36,630 nt of DNA from Acidimicrobiia bacterium (GTDB lineage Bacteria > Actinomycetota > Acidimicrobiia > Acidimicrobiales > UBA8592), in contig JAUIIS010000012.1 of the NCBI GenBank assembly GCA_030431575.1, positions 1 to 36,630 on the forward strand. Direction: 5' to 3'. The notes below the pieces were generated by a model. That model saw nothing but the letters and a program-made list of their open reading frames with translations, ran no database searches and had not been told where the DNA came from. Position numbers and translations under genes: made by a program. Positions 15,050-23,792 of the stretch are shown one piece after another. Each line of letters starts with the position of its first letter. Position 1 is the stretch's first letter.

Positions 15050-17578
15050 TTGTTCGAGAGATTTACAGACAGAGCCCGCAGAGTTGTGGTGTTGGCGCAG
15101 GAAGAAGCACGCCTGCTCAACCACAACTACATCGGCACCGAGCACATTTTGCTCGGCCTTATTCATGAAGGCGAAGGTGTCGCAGCAAAGGCACTTGAGT
15201 CCTTGGGCATTTCGCTCGAGGCCGTCCGAGACCAGGTCGAGGAGATCATTGGTCAAGGCGGTTCCTCACCCAGCGGACATATCCCCTTTACCCCGCGCGC
15301 AAAGAAGGTGCTAGAGCTCTCCCTGCGCGAAGCCCTTCAACTTGGGCACAACTACATCGGGACCGAGCACATTCTGCTTGGCCTCATTCGCGAAGGCGAA
15401 GGTGTAGCAGCACAAGTGCTCGTCAAACTCGGTGCAGACCTGTCCCGGGTGCGCCAGCAGGTAATTCAACTGCTGTCGGGCTACTCCGGTCCTGGCGGCC
15501 AATCTGGTGCGGGAGCTGGCGACAAGCCTGGCGCAACCACTGGTGGCGGCAGCGGCGAGAGTGCTTCTGGTTCGCTCGTGCTCGACCAGTTTGGTCGCAA
15601 CCTCACCCAGCTGGCTCGAGACAAGAAGCTCGACCCCGTTATTGGGCGTACCCGCGAGGCCGAACGGGTCATGCAGGTGCTTAGCCGCCGTACAAAGAAC
15701 AACCCTGTGTTGGTTGGCGAGCCCGGCGTTGGCAAGACTGCCATTGTCGAAGGCTTGGCCCAAGCAATCGCCAACGACGATGTGCCCGAGCCGCTGCACA
15801 ACAAGCAGCTCTACACGCTCGACCTCGGTGCGTTGGTTGCTGGTTCTCGTTATCGCGGCGATTTCGAAGAGCGCCTCAAGAAGGTTCTCAAAGAGATCAA
15901 GACCCGCGGCGACATCATCTTGTTCATCGACGAGCTTCACACCTTGGTTGGTGCTGGTGCCGCGGAGGGCGCTATCGATGCTGCCAGCATCCTCAAGCCA
16001 ATGCTGGCTCGTGGCGAGCTGCAGACCATTGGTGCCACCACCCTCGACGAGTACCGCAAGCATCTCGAGAAGGACGCAGCGCTGGAGCGCCGCTTCCAAA
16101 AGATCATTGTCGAAGAGCCCACGGTTCCGCACACCATCGAAATCCTCAAGGGTTTGCGCGATCGTTACGAGGCGCACCATCGGGTAACCATCACCGACCA
16201 GGCTCTGGTCGCTGCGGCCAACCTCGCCGACCGCTACATTTCCGATCGTCACCTTCCCGACAAAGCCATCGACCTCATCGACGAAGCTGGCTCGCGCCTG
16301 CGCCTCAAGCGCATGGAGACCCCAGCAGACTTCAAAGAGATCGAGAACGAGATCGCGCAGGTCACCACGCAAAAGAAAGATGCTGTCGAGTCCCAGGACT
16401 TCGAAGAAGCAGGCCGCCTGCGCGACCGCGAGAAAGAGCTCTTGTCCAAGAAGGAAGAGATGGAGGCCGAAATCAAGGCCTCTGGCGTCGACCTCTTCGA
16501 CGAAGTAGACGAAGAAGCCATTGCCGAAGTGCTGTCGGTGTGGACCGGTATCCCGGTCTACAAACTCACCGAAGAAGAGACCGCCAAGCTCTTGCGTATG
16601 GAAGACGAGCTGCACAAGCGAGTCATTGGCCAGGAAGACTCCATCAAGGCGGTCAGCCAGGCCATCCGACGCACCCGTGCAGGCCTCAAAGATCCCAAGC
16701 GCCCGTCGGGCTCGTTCATCTTCTTGGGTCCATCTGGTGTTGGTAAGACTGAGCTCGCCAAGACCTTGTCAGAGTTCCTGTTTGGTGACGAAAGCTCGCT
16801 GATCAGCCTCGACATGTCCGAGTACATGGAAAAGCACACGGTCAGTCGCTTGGTTGGCTCGCCCCCGGGCTATGTCGGCTACGAAGAGGGTGGGCAGCTC
16901 ACCGAGGCAGTCCGTCGCAAGCCGTTCTCGGTCGTGCTCTTCGACGAAATCGAAAAAGCGCACCCCGACGTGTTCAACACGCTGTTGCAGATTCTCGAAG
17001 AGGGTCGACTTACCGACAGCCAAGGCCGTTCGGTCGACTTCCGTAACACCGTGCTGATCATGACCTCAAACCTGGGCACCCGAGACTTGCGCAAAGCAAA
17101 CCTCGGTTTCGCCAAGGTCGACGAGGCCATCAGCTACGAAAAGATGAAGGAAAAGGTCAACGATGCGCTGAAGGATCACTTCCGCCCAGAGTTCCTTAAC
17201 CGCATCGATGAAGTCATCGTGTTCCACGAGCTCTCAAAGCCTGAGGTCACCCAAATCGTTGACCTCATGGTGGCTCGTGTTGCCGTGCAGCTTGAGGCCC
17301 AAGGTATTGGCCTAGAAGTCACGGTCGATGCCAAGCACCATCTGGCAGACAAAGGCTACGACCCAACCCTGGGTGCTCGGCCGCTGCGCCGTGCCATTCA
17401 GAGGCTGGTCGAAGACCCGCTGTCTGAGCGCCTGCTCTACAAAGAGTTCCGTGCCGGTCAGATCATCGTGGTCGACGTCGAACCAGATCCTGACAACGAG
17501 GGCGAGAACCGGGTCACCTTTACCGGTGTCGAAGGGTTCGAACCTCCGCCTGTCGAAGAGTTCGTCGCAGCTGAATAG
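15050..17578 (+). CDS. clpC: ATP-dependent Clp protease ATPase subunit ClpC
   Basis: 842 aa. An AAA+ unfoldase that feeds substrates to ClpP and works in protein quality control and stress. Two Clp-N repeats occupy residues 1-145 ([13 protein letters not shown] occurs at 26-38 and again at 101-113). After a Gly-rich linker comes D1 with Walker A GEPGVGKT (223-230), a UVR-like coiled-coil segment ([19 protein letters not shown]) and D2 with Walker A GPSGVGKT (560-567). The start is TTG 15050, supported by GGGAGG 7 nt upstream and by the conserved [10 protein letters not shown] that follows it. It is monocistronic, ending at a strong terminator. A SigR-like promoter candidate lies upstream. Confidence 0.98.
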   Translation: MFERFTDRARRVVVLAQEEARLLNHNYIGTEHILLGLIHEGEGVAAKALESLGISLEAVRDQVEEIIGQGGSSPSGHIPFTPRAKKVLELSLREALQLGHNYIGTEHILLGLIREGEGVAAQVLVKLGADLSRVRQQVIQLLSGYSGPGGQSGAGAGDKPGATTGGGSGESASGSLVLDQFGRNLTQLARDKKLDPVIGRTREAERVMQVLSRRTKNNPVLVGEPGVGKTAIVEGLAQAIANDDVPEPLHNKQLYTLDLGALVAGSRYRGDFEERLKKVLKEIKTRGDIILFIDELHTLVGAGAAEGAIDAASILKPMLARGELQTIGATTLDEYRKHLEKDAALERRFQKIIVEEPTVPHTIEILKGLRDRYEAHHRVTITDQALVAAANLADRYISDRHLPDKAIDLIDEAGSRLRLKRMETPADFKEIENEIAQVTTQKKDAVESQDFEEAGRLRDREKELLSKKEEMEAEIKASGVDLFDEVDEEAIAEVLSVWTGIPVYKLTEEETAKLLRMEDELHKRVIGQEDSIKAVSQAIRRTRAGLKDPKRPSGSFIFLGPSGVGKTELAKTLSEFLFGDESSLISLDMSEYMEKHTVSRLVGSPPGYVGYEEGGQLTEAVRRKPFSVVLFDEIEKAHPDVFNTLLQILEEGRLTDSQGRSVDFRNTVLIMTSNLGTRDLRKANLGFAKVDEAISYEKMKEKVNDALKDHFRPEFLNRIDEVIVFHELSKPEVTQIVDLMVARVAVQLEAQGIGLEVTVDAKHHLADKGYDPTLGARPLRRAIQRLVEDPLSERLLYKEFRAGQIIVVDVEPDPDNEGENRVTFTGVEGFEPPPVEEFVAAE

Positions 17579-17600
17579 CTAAGACTTCACGCTTCAAGGC

Positions 17601-17642
17601 TCGGCCCCCGTCCTGGTTTCAGGCGGGGGCCGAACTTGTTTT
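17601..17642 (+). terminator. intrinsic terminator of clpC
   Basis: TCGGCCCCCG (17601-17610) pairs perfectly with CGGGGGCCGA (17623-17632). The loop region adds a CCTG/CAGG pairing. A T-rich tract follows (17636-17642). It is 22 bp after the clpC stop and is the clearest rho-independent terminator in the window. Confidence 0.9.
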
Positions 17643-17733
17643 GTGTCGGTCTGGCGACGAACGGGCGACAAGTGAGGCGCGATCGGCAACTGAATGTGCC
17701 TGTGCCACTTGAGGGTGCGCTTCAGCCTCTAAC

Positions 17734-19233
17734 ATGGCCTGGGTGGTCGCCCGAACGCTGTCGAAACGAAGCCTTGTTATTGCGCTAGTCGGCATCCTTG
17801 TTTTTGTGTTGGCTGGCTGCCAGGTAGATCTTGAGGTCGATATCGACGTTGACGAGGACGGCAGCGGCACTGTGACCGCCCTTGGCGAGATCGATCCCGA
17901 GGCCCGAAGCCGTATTCCGGGCCTGTCTGAGGTCCTGGTTACCGCCGACCTCGAACGAGCCGGCTGGGAAGTGACCCAGCCAACGGTCGATGCTGAAGGC
18001 AACGAGCGGGTCGAAGCCAAGAAGGGCTTTGCCAACCCCACCGAGATGCAAGCAGTGCTCGACGAGCTGTTTGGTGCAGAAGCAGGGGTGTTTACCGATT
18101 TCGACCTCATTCGCGACGGAAACGCGACCTCGCAGAGCTTTGATCTTGTGGGGCGGGTGGATACCTCAGCCGGGCTAGCGCTGTTTGCTGATCCCGAACT
18201 TGTGGCGCTCTTGGAGATCGAACCAATTGGGGTCGACCTCGACGAACTAGAAGCCGACTTGGGTGTCCCCGTGCAGGACACGGTTAGCTTCACGGTCTCG
18301 GTCTCGTTGCCGGGTGGAAGCACCCAGACGTACGAGGTACCTCTTGGCGATTCGGTTGATGTGGTTGCCTCAACCACCGACGAAAACCGCATCGCGCAGC
18401 TGCTGGGATGGGTGCGAACCGCACTGTTGGTGCTGTTCTTTGTGGCTTTGGCGTTGGCCGGGCTCAACTATTTGCTCGATCGTCGTTACGCAAAGAACGA
18501 GCCAGCACCTCGGCCGCAGTCGGTGAGCGACCGGGTCCCTGCGGGAAGCGCCGGCGTTGCTGGCCAACCCGCTGCACCGCGGTCGCGGATGCAACTGGTT
18601 GTTCTCGACGCGCACGATGTCTTGTTCCGTGCATCTTCTGACCCAGCCGAGTTGGTGGTGCCCTTTGTGCGTGCCAAGGGCGGCACAGCCACCGATCAAG
18701 AAATTGTCGAATACCACCGTCAGGCCACGTTGGGGCGCCTACGAGCGCCATTGTTTTGGGAGTCAGTTGGGGTTGAGGGCGACCCTAGCGAGTTGGACGC
18801 CGAGCTGTTGTCTGGGGTTCGGATGCAGGCTGGGGCCAAGGAATTCTTGCGCGAGATGCACCGCCGAGGCGTGCCTGTTGCGGTGATCAGCAACGATATT
18901 GCCGAGTGGTCGTACCGGGTTCGTGATTTGCATGGCATGACTGGCGTAGCGCCATGGATCGTGAGCGCCGAGATTGGCGTCCGCAAACCCGACCCGGCTG
19001 CGTTTGAGGCGCTGCGACGCATGACGGGCGTGCCATACCACTCGATGCTCATCGTTGATGCCCAGATTCCGTCGCTGGATGCGGCCAAGTCTTTGGGCAT
19101 GATGACGTCGTGGTTCGCCCGCCAGCGCCCGGCCGAGGGCGCTGAGCCTGGCCATCCGGTCATCACCAAGTTTGGCGATTTCTTCCGGCGACGCCGCCAG
19201 CAGCCCGAGCCCGCGGGACGTAAGCGTCGCTGA
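17734..19233 (+). CDS. LppM-like lipoprotein domain fused to a cytoplasmic HAD-like domain
   Basis: 499 aa. Residues 1-29 are a lipoprotein signal with lipobox LAGC (26-29). Residues 30-225 (starting QVDLEVDIDVDEDGSGTVTA) resemble the LppM extracytoplasmic domain. One transmembrane helix follows (about 228-248), then a flexible linker and a HAD-hydrolase domain (288-470) that would lie in the cytoplasm. HAD motifs: motif I nucleophile Asp292 in VLDAHDVLF, motif II ISND (385-388), motif III Lys418 in RKPDPAAF, motif IV Asp442 in VDAQIPSLDAAKSLGM. The second Asp of motif I is His294 and the second Asp of motif IV is Ala, unlike phosphatases. It follows clpC but has its own start after the terminator. 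Substrate unknown. Confidence 0.8.
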   Translation: MAWVVARTLSKRSLVIALVGILVFVLAGCQVDLEVDIDVDEDGSGTVTALGEIDPEARSRIPGLSEVLVTADLERAGWEVTQPTVDAEGNERVEAKKGFANPTEMQAVLDELFGAEAGVFTDFDLIRDGNATSQSFDLVGRVDTSAGLALFADPELVALLEIEPIGVDLDELEADLGVPVQDTVSFTVSVSLPGGSTQTYEVPLGDSVDVVASTTDENRIAQLLGWVRTALLVLFFVALALAGLNYLLDRRYAKNEPAPRPQSVSDRVPAGSAGVAGQPAAPRSRMQLVVLDAHDVLFRASSDPAELVVPFVRAKGGTATDQEIVEYHRQATLGRLRAPLFWESVGVEGDPSELDAELLSGVRMQAGAKEFLREMHRRGVPVAVISNDIAEWSYRVRDLHGMTGVAPWIVSAEIGVRKPDPAAFEALRRMTGVPYHSMLIVDAQIPSLDAAKSLGMMTSWFARQRPAEGAEPGHPVITKFGDFFRRRRQQPEPAGRKRR

Positions 19234-19262
19234 GGCCTGGCGAGACCTGGGTCGTTGGGGCT

Positions 19263-20351
19263 TCACCCCGTGAGCTGGTCGAGGCTGAGGCTGTAGAGCT
19301 TGGGCAGCGACGCACCGAAGAGTATCTCGATGGGCCCAGTGGCCTGTTTGGGCAGGCACACGATGGTGGCGCCAACGTCGCGGTCGATGCCAATGTCTTC
19401 AAGGTCGAACGCCACGCCAACTACTGAAGCCCGAGTGTTGGGCTGTCCCGTGATGCAGTCCACCGGGTCGTAGAGCGCCCCTGCGTCGTCGGTATCACGC
19501 ACGACAACCTTCGTTGTCGGCCCGGACTTGTGGTGCAAGGCGACTGGCACTGCGGGGTAGTCGGTCTCCGCTACACGGGTGCGGTAGTCCTTGGTTAGCT
19601 GCGAGTAGCTAGCAACAATCATGGAGGCTCCGGTGTCCCCAAACGGCACCCCGGGCACTACGGCGTCGTCCGCGAAATCTTCGGGCACTGGGGCGGTAAT
19701 GGTGGCGAGTGGTTCTTCAAGAAACTGGCCATATCGGTCTTGGCTCGAGAGCGTTTCGAGGCCTTGTGTTGGTTGCCATGTCACGTACCAAAGCCCGAAC
19801 AATCCCAACAGAACCCCTGGCAGCGCTGCTGTGAGGATCCGCGGCGAGAAGGTGCCCCATCCCCAATTGTGCGCACGACGCCGGCTCCATTCGAACAAGG
19901 CAAAGAGCCCAACGCCACCGATGAGTGCGCCTAGGGAGAAGACAACCATGCTGCTTCCCCGAACGCCCCAGTAGTCGCGGGGCCCCGAGCCCCGTAGGGC
20001 GACGACGCGGCCGGTGATGGTGCTGGTGGCAACTCGAATCTCGCCTCGTTCGCCTCGCATTGCGTCGTAGGGGCCCTGACCGCTGACGATCCAGGTGGTT
20101 CCGTCTTCGCGTTCGCCTGTGACGCTGTAGGCAGGCAGCGTCTGTGTGCTGCATCTGGAGCCCCCTGGCCTGCCCGCGATGCATTTGGTCTGGGTGTATT
20201 CGGACTCGACTCGCTCGATGACGCGCCCTGGTTCGGAGCTCGAGGGGCCGTAGGCCTCAATACCGGCGATAACGGCTAGGCCGATCACGAAACTGAGGAC
20301 GGTGCTCGTGCCGGCAACGTATAGCCCTTTGTAGATCTGATTGGCCCCCAT
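19263..20351 (-). CDS. hypothetical membrane protein, 362 aa
   Basis: Not recognised with confidence. There are three likely membrane segments: about residues 15-33 (STVLSFVIGLAVIAGIEAY), 133-153 (SSMVVFSLGALIGGVGLFAL) and 172-192 (ILTAALPGVLLGLFGLWYV). Between the first two is an extracytoplasmic domain with two Cys (57 and 67), a possible disulfide. The arrangement of helix, beta-rich loop and helix resembles DUF3592-type proteins, but the match is weak. The 170-residue C-terminal part is soluble and contains two further Cys. Start ATG 20351 is used; it is divergent from radA with 71 bp between the starts. It converges on the LppM-HAD gene with a 29-bp gap. Confidence 0.7.
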   Translation of the reverse strand: MGANQIYKGLYVAGTSTVLSFVIGLAVIAGIEAYGPSSSEPGRVIERVESEYTQTKCIAGRPGGSRCSTQTLPAYSVTGEREDGTTWIVSGQGPYDAMRGERGEIRVATSTITGRVVALRGSGPRDYWGVRGSSMVVFSLGALIGGVGLFALFEWSRRRAHNWGWGTFSPRILTAALPGVLLGLFGLWYVTWQPTQGLETLSSQDRYGQFLEEPLATITAPVPEDFADDAVVPGVPFGDTGASMIVASYSQLTKDYRTRVAETDYPAVPVALHHKSGPTTKVVVRDTDDAGALYDPVDCITGQPNTRASVVGVAFDLEDIGIDRDVGATIVCLPKQATGPIEILFGASLPKLYSLSLDQLTG

Positions 20352-20410
20352 ACGACCCAGACGGCCTTGGCCTGTTTGCGTTACATCCTCGGACTGTCAC
20401 TGTGGATGAG

Positions 20411-20416
20411 TACTAT
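20411..20416 (+). promoter_or_regulatory. radA leaderless promoter -10
   Basis: TACTAT ends 6 nt before ATG 20423, identical in hexamer and spacing to the site in front of the gene at 4285. Confidence 0.55.
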
Positions 20417-20422
20417 TCTCTG

Positions 20423-21796
20423 ATGGCTCGAACACGTGTTCTGTACCGATGTAGCTCTTGTGGCGCCGATCAACCGAAGTGGGCGGGGCAGTGCCCGAGG
20501 TGTCAGGGCTGGGCCACGCTCGAAGAGGTCACCGAGGTTGCTGCGGTAAAGACCGATCGGGTGGCTTCGGGTTGGAGCGGGGGTGCCGCTGTGCCCTTCG
20601 CCGAAGTGGCGGCGCTGGGAGACCCGGTCAAAGAAACTGGCGTGGTCGAGTTCGACCGCGCCTTAGGTGGGGGGCTGGTGCCCGGGTCGGTCACGCTTCT
20701 GGGCGGCGAACCCGGGATTGGCAAGTCCACACTTCTTTTGCAGCTGGCGGGTGCGCTCAGCGATGCGGGTTCCAAGGTGTTGTATGTGTCTGCCGAAGAG
20801 TCTGCTGCGCAGCTTCGCCGCCGGGCCGACCGTCTCGGCCTCAAGCTCCAACACACGTGGGTACAGGCCGAGACGTCGCTCACCAGCATCATCGACGAGG
20901 TGAAGCGCATCGAGCCCGAACTCTTGCTCGTCGATTCCATTCAGACCGTGGCTTCCCCGCAGGTGGCTTCGGTTCCTGGTTCGGTCACCCAGGTCCGCGA
21001 CTGTGCCCAGGCGCTGCTTGAGGTCTCAAAGGCACGATCCATGGCCACGGTCTTGGTTGGCCACGTCACCAAAGACGGCAACTTGGCTGGCCCGCGCACC
21101 CTCGAGCACCTGGTCGACACCGTCCTGTCTTTCGAGGGCGACCGACATCAGCGGTTGCGGTTCTTGCGAGCCGTAAAGCATCGTTTCGGCGCGACGGGCG
21201 AACCAGGGGTCATGGAGATGACCGCAGAAGGGCTGTTGCCAGTGCCCGACCCTTCGGGCGTGTTCTTGAGCGACCGCCAAGCTGGGGCCTCGGGATCGGC
21301 GGTGGTTCCCATTGTCGACGGGCACCGGCCGTTGTTGGTGGAGATGCAATCGCTCGTTGTGCCATCCAAGGCCATGACGCCCCGTCGGGCTGCCCAGGGT
21401 GTCGAGATGAGCAGGTTCTCCCTCCTGCTAGCGGTGCTCGAGCGTCGTTGTGGCATCAAGACGTCGGACAAGGAGGCGTACGTGTCGGTGGCTGGTGGAG
21501 TGCGAGTGGCCGAACCAGGCACCGATCTCGGTATTGCGATGGCAGTGGCATCGGCGGCTCAAGATGTGCCCTTACGCGAGGGCATGGTTGTGTGTGGCGA
21601 AGTGGGGTTGGCGGGCGAGGTGCGTCAGGTTTCTCAGCTCGAGCGGCGCCTCGACGAGGCAGCGCGTCTTGGCTACACCCACGCTGTTGTGCCGAAGTCC
21701 GCCGAAGTCACCGATTGCGGGCTCATCCTCGTCCGAGTCGAGTCTGTGCGCGACGCGATGCGTTCTTGTGGGGTTGGTTTGCGTTCGGCCGCCTAG
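20423..21796 (+). CDS. radA: DNA repair protein RadA
   Basis: 457 aa. A RecA-like helicase that drives branch migration in recombinational repair. The N-terminal C4 zinc finger has Cys10, Cys13, Cys24 and Cys27 (CSSCGADQPKWAGQCPRC). The RecA core carries Walker A GGEPGIGKST (94-103). The RadA-specific KNRFG motif appears as KHRFG (252-256). A Lon-protease-like C-terminal domain follows (about 285-450, including GGVRVAEPGTDLGIAMAVAS). ATG 20423 is preferred over the in-frame GTG 20402 because it follows TACTAT by 6 nt and matches the family start. disA, often next to radA in actinobacteria, is absent here. Confidence 0.97.
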   Translation: MARTRVLYRCSSCGADQPKWAGQCPRCQGWATLEEVTEVAAVKTDRVASGWSGGAAVPFAEVAALGDPVKETGVVEFDRALGGGLVPGSVTLLGGEPGIGKSTLLLQLAGALSDAGSKVLYVSAEESAAQLRRRADRLGLKLQHTWVQAETSLTSIIDEVKRIEPELLLVDSIQTVASPQVASVPGSVTQVRDCAQALLEVSKARSMATVLVGHVTKDGNLAGPRTLEHLVDTVLSFEGDRHQRLRFLRAVKHRFGATGEPGVMEMTAEGLLPVPDPSGVFLSDRQAGASGSAVVPIVDGHRPLLVEMQSLVVPSKAMTPRRAAQGVEMSRFSLLLAVLERRCGIKTSDKEAYVSVAGGVRVAEPGTDLGIAMAVASAAQDVPLREGMVVCGEVGLAGEVRQVSQLERRLDEAARLGYTHAVVPKSAEVTDCGLILVRVESVRDAMRSCGVGLRSAA

Positions 21797-21824
21797 TGTC
21801 CGCTCCAGCCGGACAGGACACTAG
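21793..21824. terminator. bidirectional hairpin between radA and the Crp gene
   Basis: CTAGTGTCC (21793-21801) pairs perfectly with GGACACTAG (21816-21824), and an inner GTCCG/CGGAC pairing is also possible. The left arm overlaps the radA stop codon. The genes converge, so it could end both transcripts; no T-tract. Confidence 0.6.
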
Positions 21825-21844
21825 GTGCAGCCACTGCCCTCGGT

Positions 21845-22504
21845 TCAGCGGGCCCGTATCTGCAGCTGTTCAAGGTCGGTGATCTTGTAGGTGCGTTCCA
21901 CCTGTTGCAGCCATCCCAGCTTAATGAAAGACGCAATGGCCTTGTTCACGCGTTCGCGTGACGCTCCCACCATGCCCGCAAGTTCTTCTTGGGTGATAGG
22001 GAGTTCGAACTCGCTTTTGTCGCCGGCGAGTTCGAGGAGTCGTTTGGCGGTGCGGCCGGTCACATCAAGGAACACCGAGTCTTCCAATGCGGCGTTGGTA
22101 GCCCGGAGTCGGCCGACCAGCATGTCGACCACGCGCCAGAGCAGTTCGGGGTGTTCGGTGTACAGCTCGGTGATGGGGGCGAAGGGGACGATTACCACCG
22201 TCGATGGTTCGAGAGCGCGAGCGCTGGCCGAACGGACCTGGGGGCCAAAGAGCCCCATCTCGCCAAAGAGGTCGGTCTCTTCCATGAGCGCAAAAACCGA
22301 TTCGCGACCGTCGGGAGAGCGGTTGGCGATAGAGATTCGGCCTTCGAGGACGATGAAGAGATCCTCAGGTTCGTCGCCTTCGAGGAACAAGACATCGCCA
22401 CGTCGGAGTTCTTTGATCTGTGAAGCTGCCGCGATGGGCTCTAGGTAAGCGGCGTCGAGCTCTGAGAAGAGGTCTGCTGACGCGATGAGTTCTGGATCAA
22501 CCAT
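21845..22504 (-). CDS. Crp/Fnr family transcriptional regulator
   Basis: 219 aa. An N-terminal cyclic-nucleotide-binding beta-barrel (about residues 1-120) has the phosphate-binding cassette FGEMGLFGPQVRSASARAL (near 80-98); its Glu and the Arg-Ser pair match positions that bind cAMP in Crp. A long dimer helix is followed by a winged HTH with TQEELAGMVGASRERVNKAI (about 171-190), typical of actinobacterial Crp (Glp/GlxR-like) proteins. The length is normal. Start ATG 22504; TAGTCT ends 9 nt upstream on the minus strand. It is divergent from ispD and could control that unit, but no clear TGTGA-N6-TCACA site is visible between them. Confidence 0.93.
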   Translation of the reverse strand: MVDPELIASADLFSELDAAYLEPIAAASQIKELRRGDVLFLEGDEPEDLFIVLEGRISIANRSPDGRESVFALMEETDLFGEMGLFGPQVRSASARALEPSTVVIVPFAPITELYTEHPELLWRVVDMLVGRLRATNAALEDSVFLDVTGRTAKRLLELAGDKSEFELPITQEELAGMVGASRERVNKAIASFIKLGWLQQVERTYKITDLEQLQIRAR

Positions 22505-22646
22505 GGTCTCCGCAGACTAGCCCTCGCGTGGTGGCGTGTCAGGAGTCACGACCAAACTTGGGCGGCGCAGCATGCGGTGCCGCTGCAGCCGGGCGATGCC
22601 CAGTCTGGGCAGCTCGAGGAACAACAGGGTCTGGTTGGGCCTCCAG

Positions 22647-22652
22647 TAGCCT
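22647..22652 (+). promoter_or_regulatory. ispD leaderless promoter -10
   Basis: TAGCCT ends 6 nt before ATG 22659. It would drive the ispD-ispF-rlmB unit. Confidence 0.5.
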
Positions 22653-22658
22653 CGGGGC

Positions 22659-23321
22659 ATGACCAGCGGAGGTGCCCAAGCAGGCGAGGTATGGACGATC
22701 GTTGTGGCTGCGGGCTCGGGCAGCCGCTTCGGCGCTGACAAGCTGGCCGTGGCGCTCGATGGCGACCGCACTGTGCTGGATGTCAGTTTGGACACGGCGC
22801 TTAGCGCCTCGCGGGGCGTGGTCTTGGTGGTTCGTGCCAACGACCCGATGTTGTATGGAGTCCCGGTCGATCCGCTGCGTATCGTGGCTGGGGGAGACAC
22901 CCGAAGCGCTTCGGTGCGCAATGGGCTTGCCGCGGTGCCCGACACCGCAGACTTTGTGCTTGTCCACGACGCGGCACGCCCAGGCGCAGATGCGGCGCTC
23001 TATGACCGAGTTATCGAGGCACTGAGCCAAGGCGCACAAGCGGTCGTCCCCGCAGTTCCGGTGGTCGACACGATTCGTTCCACCGATGGCAGCCAGGTTG
23101 ATCGCAACCAGTTGCGAGCCGTTCAAACACCCCAAGGGTTCGACGCGGCCGCCTTGCGGACAGCGCACGCAGCTGGTGCCGACGCAACCGACGATGCGTC
23201 GCTGGTTGAGGCTGCCGGAGCGCAGGTGGTGTTGGTTGCGGGCGATGTCCGTAACCTCAAGGTGACTCATCCAGGCGACGTCGAGGTTCTTCGGTCGCTG
23301 TTGTACCCGCATTCTTCTTGA
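22659..23321 (+). CDS. ispD: 2-C-methyl-D-erythritol 4-phosphate cytidylyltransferase
   Basis: 220 aa. Third step of the MEP isoprenoid pathway: MEP plus CTP to CDP-methylerythritol. The nucleotide-binding N-terminus has VVAAGSGSRFGADK (about residues 15-28). HDAARP, VPVVDTI, QTPQGF and the C-terminal NLKVTHPGD complete the family signature. The start is supported by TAGCCT 6 nt upstream. It is followed by ispF after 9 bp and then by rlmB, the standard order. carD, usually upstream of ispD in actinobacteria, is missing; a Crp-type regulator is in its place on the other strand. Confidence 0.96.
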   Translation: MTSGGAQAGEVWTIVVAAGSGSRFGADKLAVALDGDRTVLDVSLDTALSASRGVVLVVRANDPMLYGVPVDPLRIVAGGDTRSASVRNGLAAVPDTADFVLVHDAARPGADAALYDRVIEALSQGAQAVVPAVPVVDTIRSTDGSQVDRNQLRAVQTPQGFDAAALRTAHAAGADATDDASLVEAAGAQVVLVAGDVRNLKVTHPGDVEVLRSLLYPHSS

Positions 23322-23330
23322 GGTGTGCTC

Positions 23331-23792
23331 ATGCGTGTTGGCCATGGCTTCGACAGCCACCCGTACGGCGACGACGCGACGCGCCCCCTCATCTTGGGCG
23401 GGGTGACGTTTGTGTCAGACCGGTGCCTGGTAGGCCACTCTGACGCCGACGTCATTGCCCATGCCTGTGCCGATGCGCTGTTAGGCCCATCCGGTCTTGG
23501 CGACATTGGGTCGTGGTTCCCCGATACCGACAGCGCCTACGAAGGTGCCGACAGTTTGGAGCTGTTGGCCCAAGTTGTGTCAGCGGTACGCAAGGCAGGG
23601 TGGCGAGCAATCAACATCGATTGTTCGGTGGTGGCCGAGGAGCCAAAGCTGGCTCCGGCAAGGTCACAGATGCAAGAGCACCTCACAAGAGTTGTGGGCG
23701 CGCCAGTAACTATCAAAGGGAAACGGCCAGAAGGCCTCGGCCCTATCGACGGCGTTGCCTGTTGGGCAGTCGCGCTCTTGGAGGAAACATGA
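23331..23792 (+). CDS. ispF: 2-C-methyl-D-erythritol 2,4-cyclodiphosphate synthase
   Basis: 153 aa. Fifth step of the MEP pathway, cyclising CDP-ME 2-phosphate with release of CMP; trimeric zinc enzyme. Asp8 and His10 in GHGFDSHPYG and the His in LVGHSDADVIAHACADALLG are the metal ligands. The C-terminal KGKRPEGLGPIDG replaces the more common TTxEGLGFxGRxEG form. ATG 23331 has GAGGTG (23320-23325) 5 nt upstream, so internal genes of this unit use a Shine-Dalgarno sequence although the first does not. The stop overlaps the rlmB start in ATGA. Confidence 0.96.
   Translation: MRVGHGFDSHPYGDDATRPLILGGVTFVSDRCLVGHSDADVIAHACADALLGPSGLGDIGSWFPDTDSAYEGADSLELLAQVVSAVRKAGWRAINIDCSVVAEEPKLAPARSQMQEHLTRVVGAPVTIKGKRPEGLGPIDGVACWAVALLEET

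Noticed and set aside
15311-16615. 434-codon frame antisense to clpC
   Set aside because: Clear antisense shadow of a highly conserved gene.
22505-22658. Crp binding site between the Crp-type gene and ispD
   Set aside because: Only a poor partial match (TGTCA-N4-TCACG near 22,540) was seen; half-site spacing is wrong.
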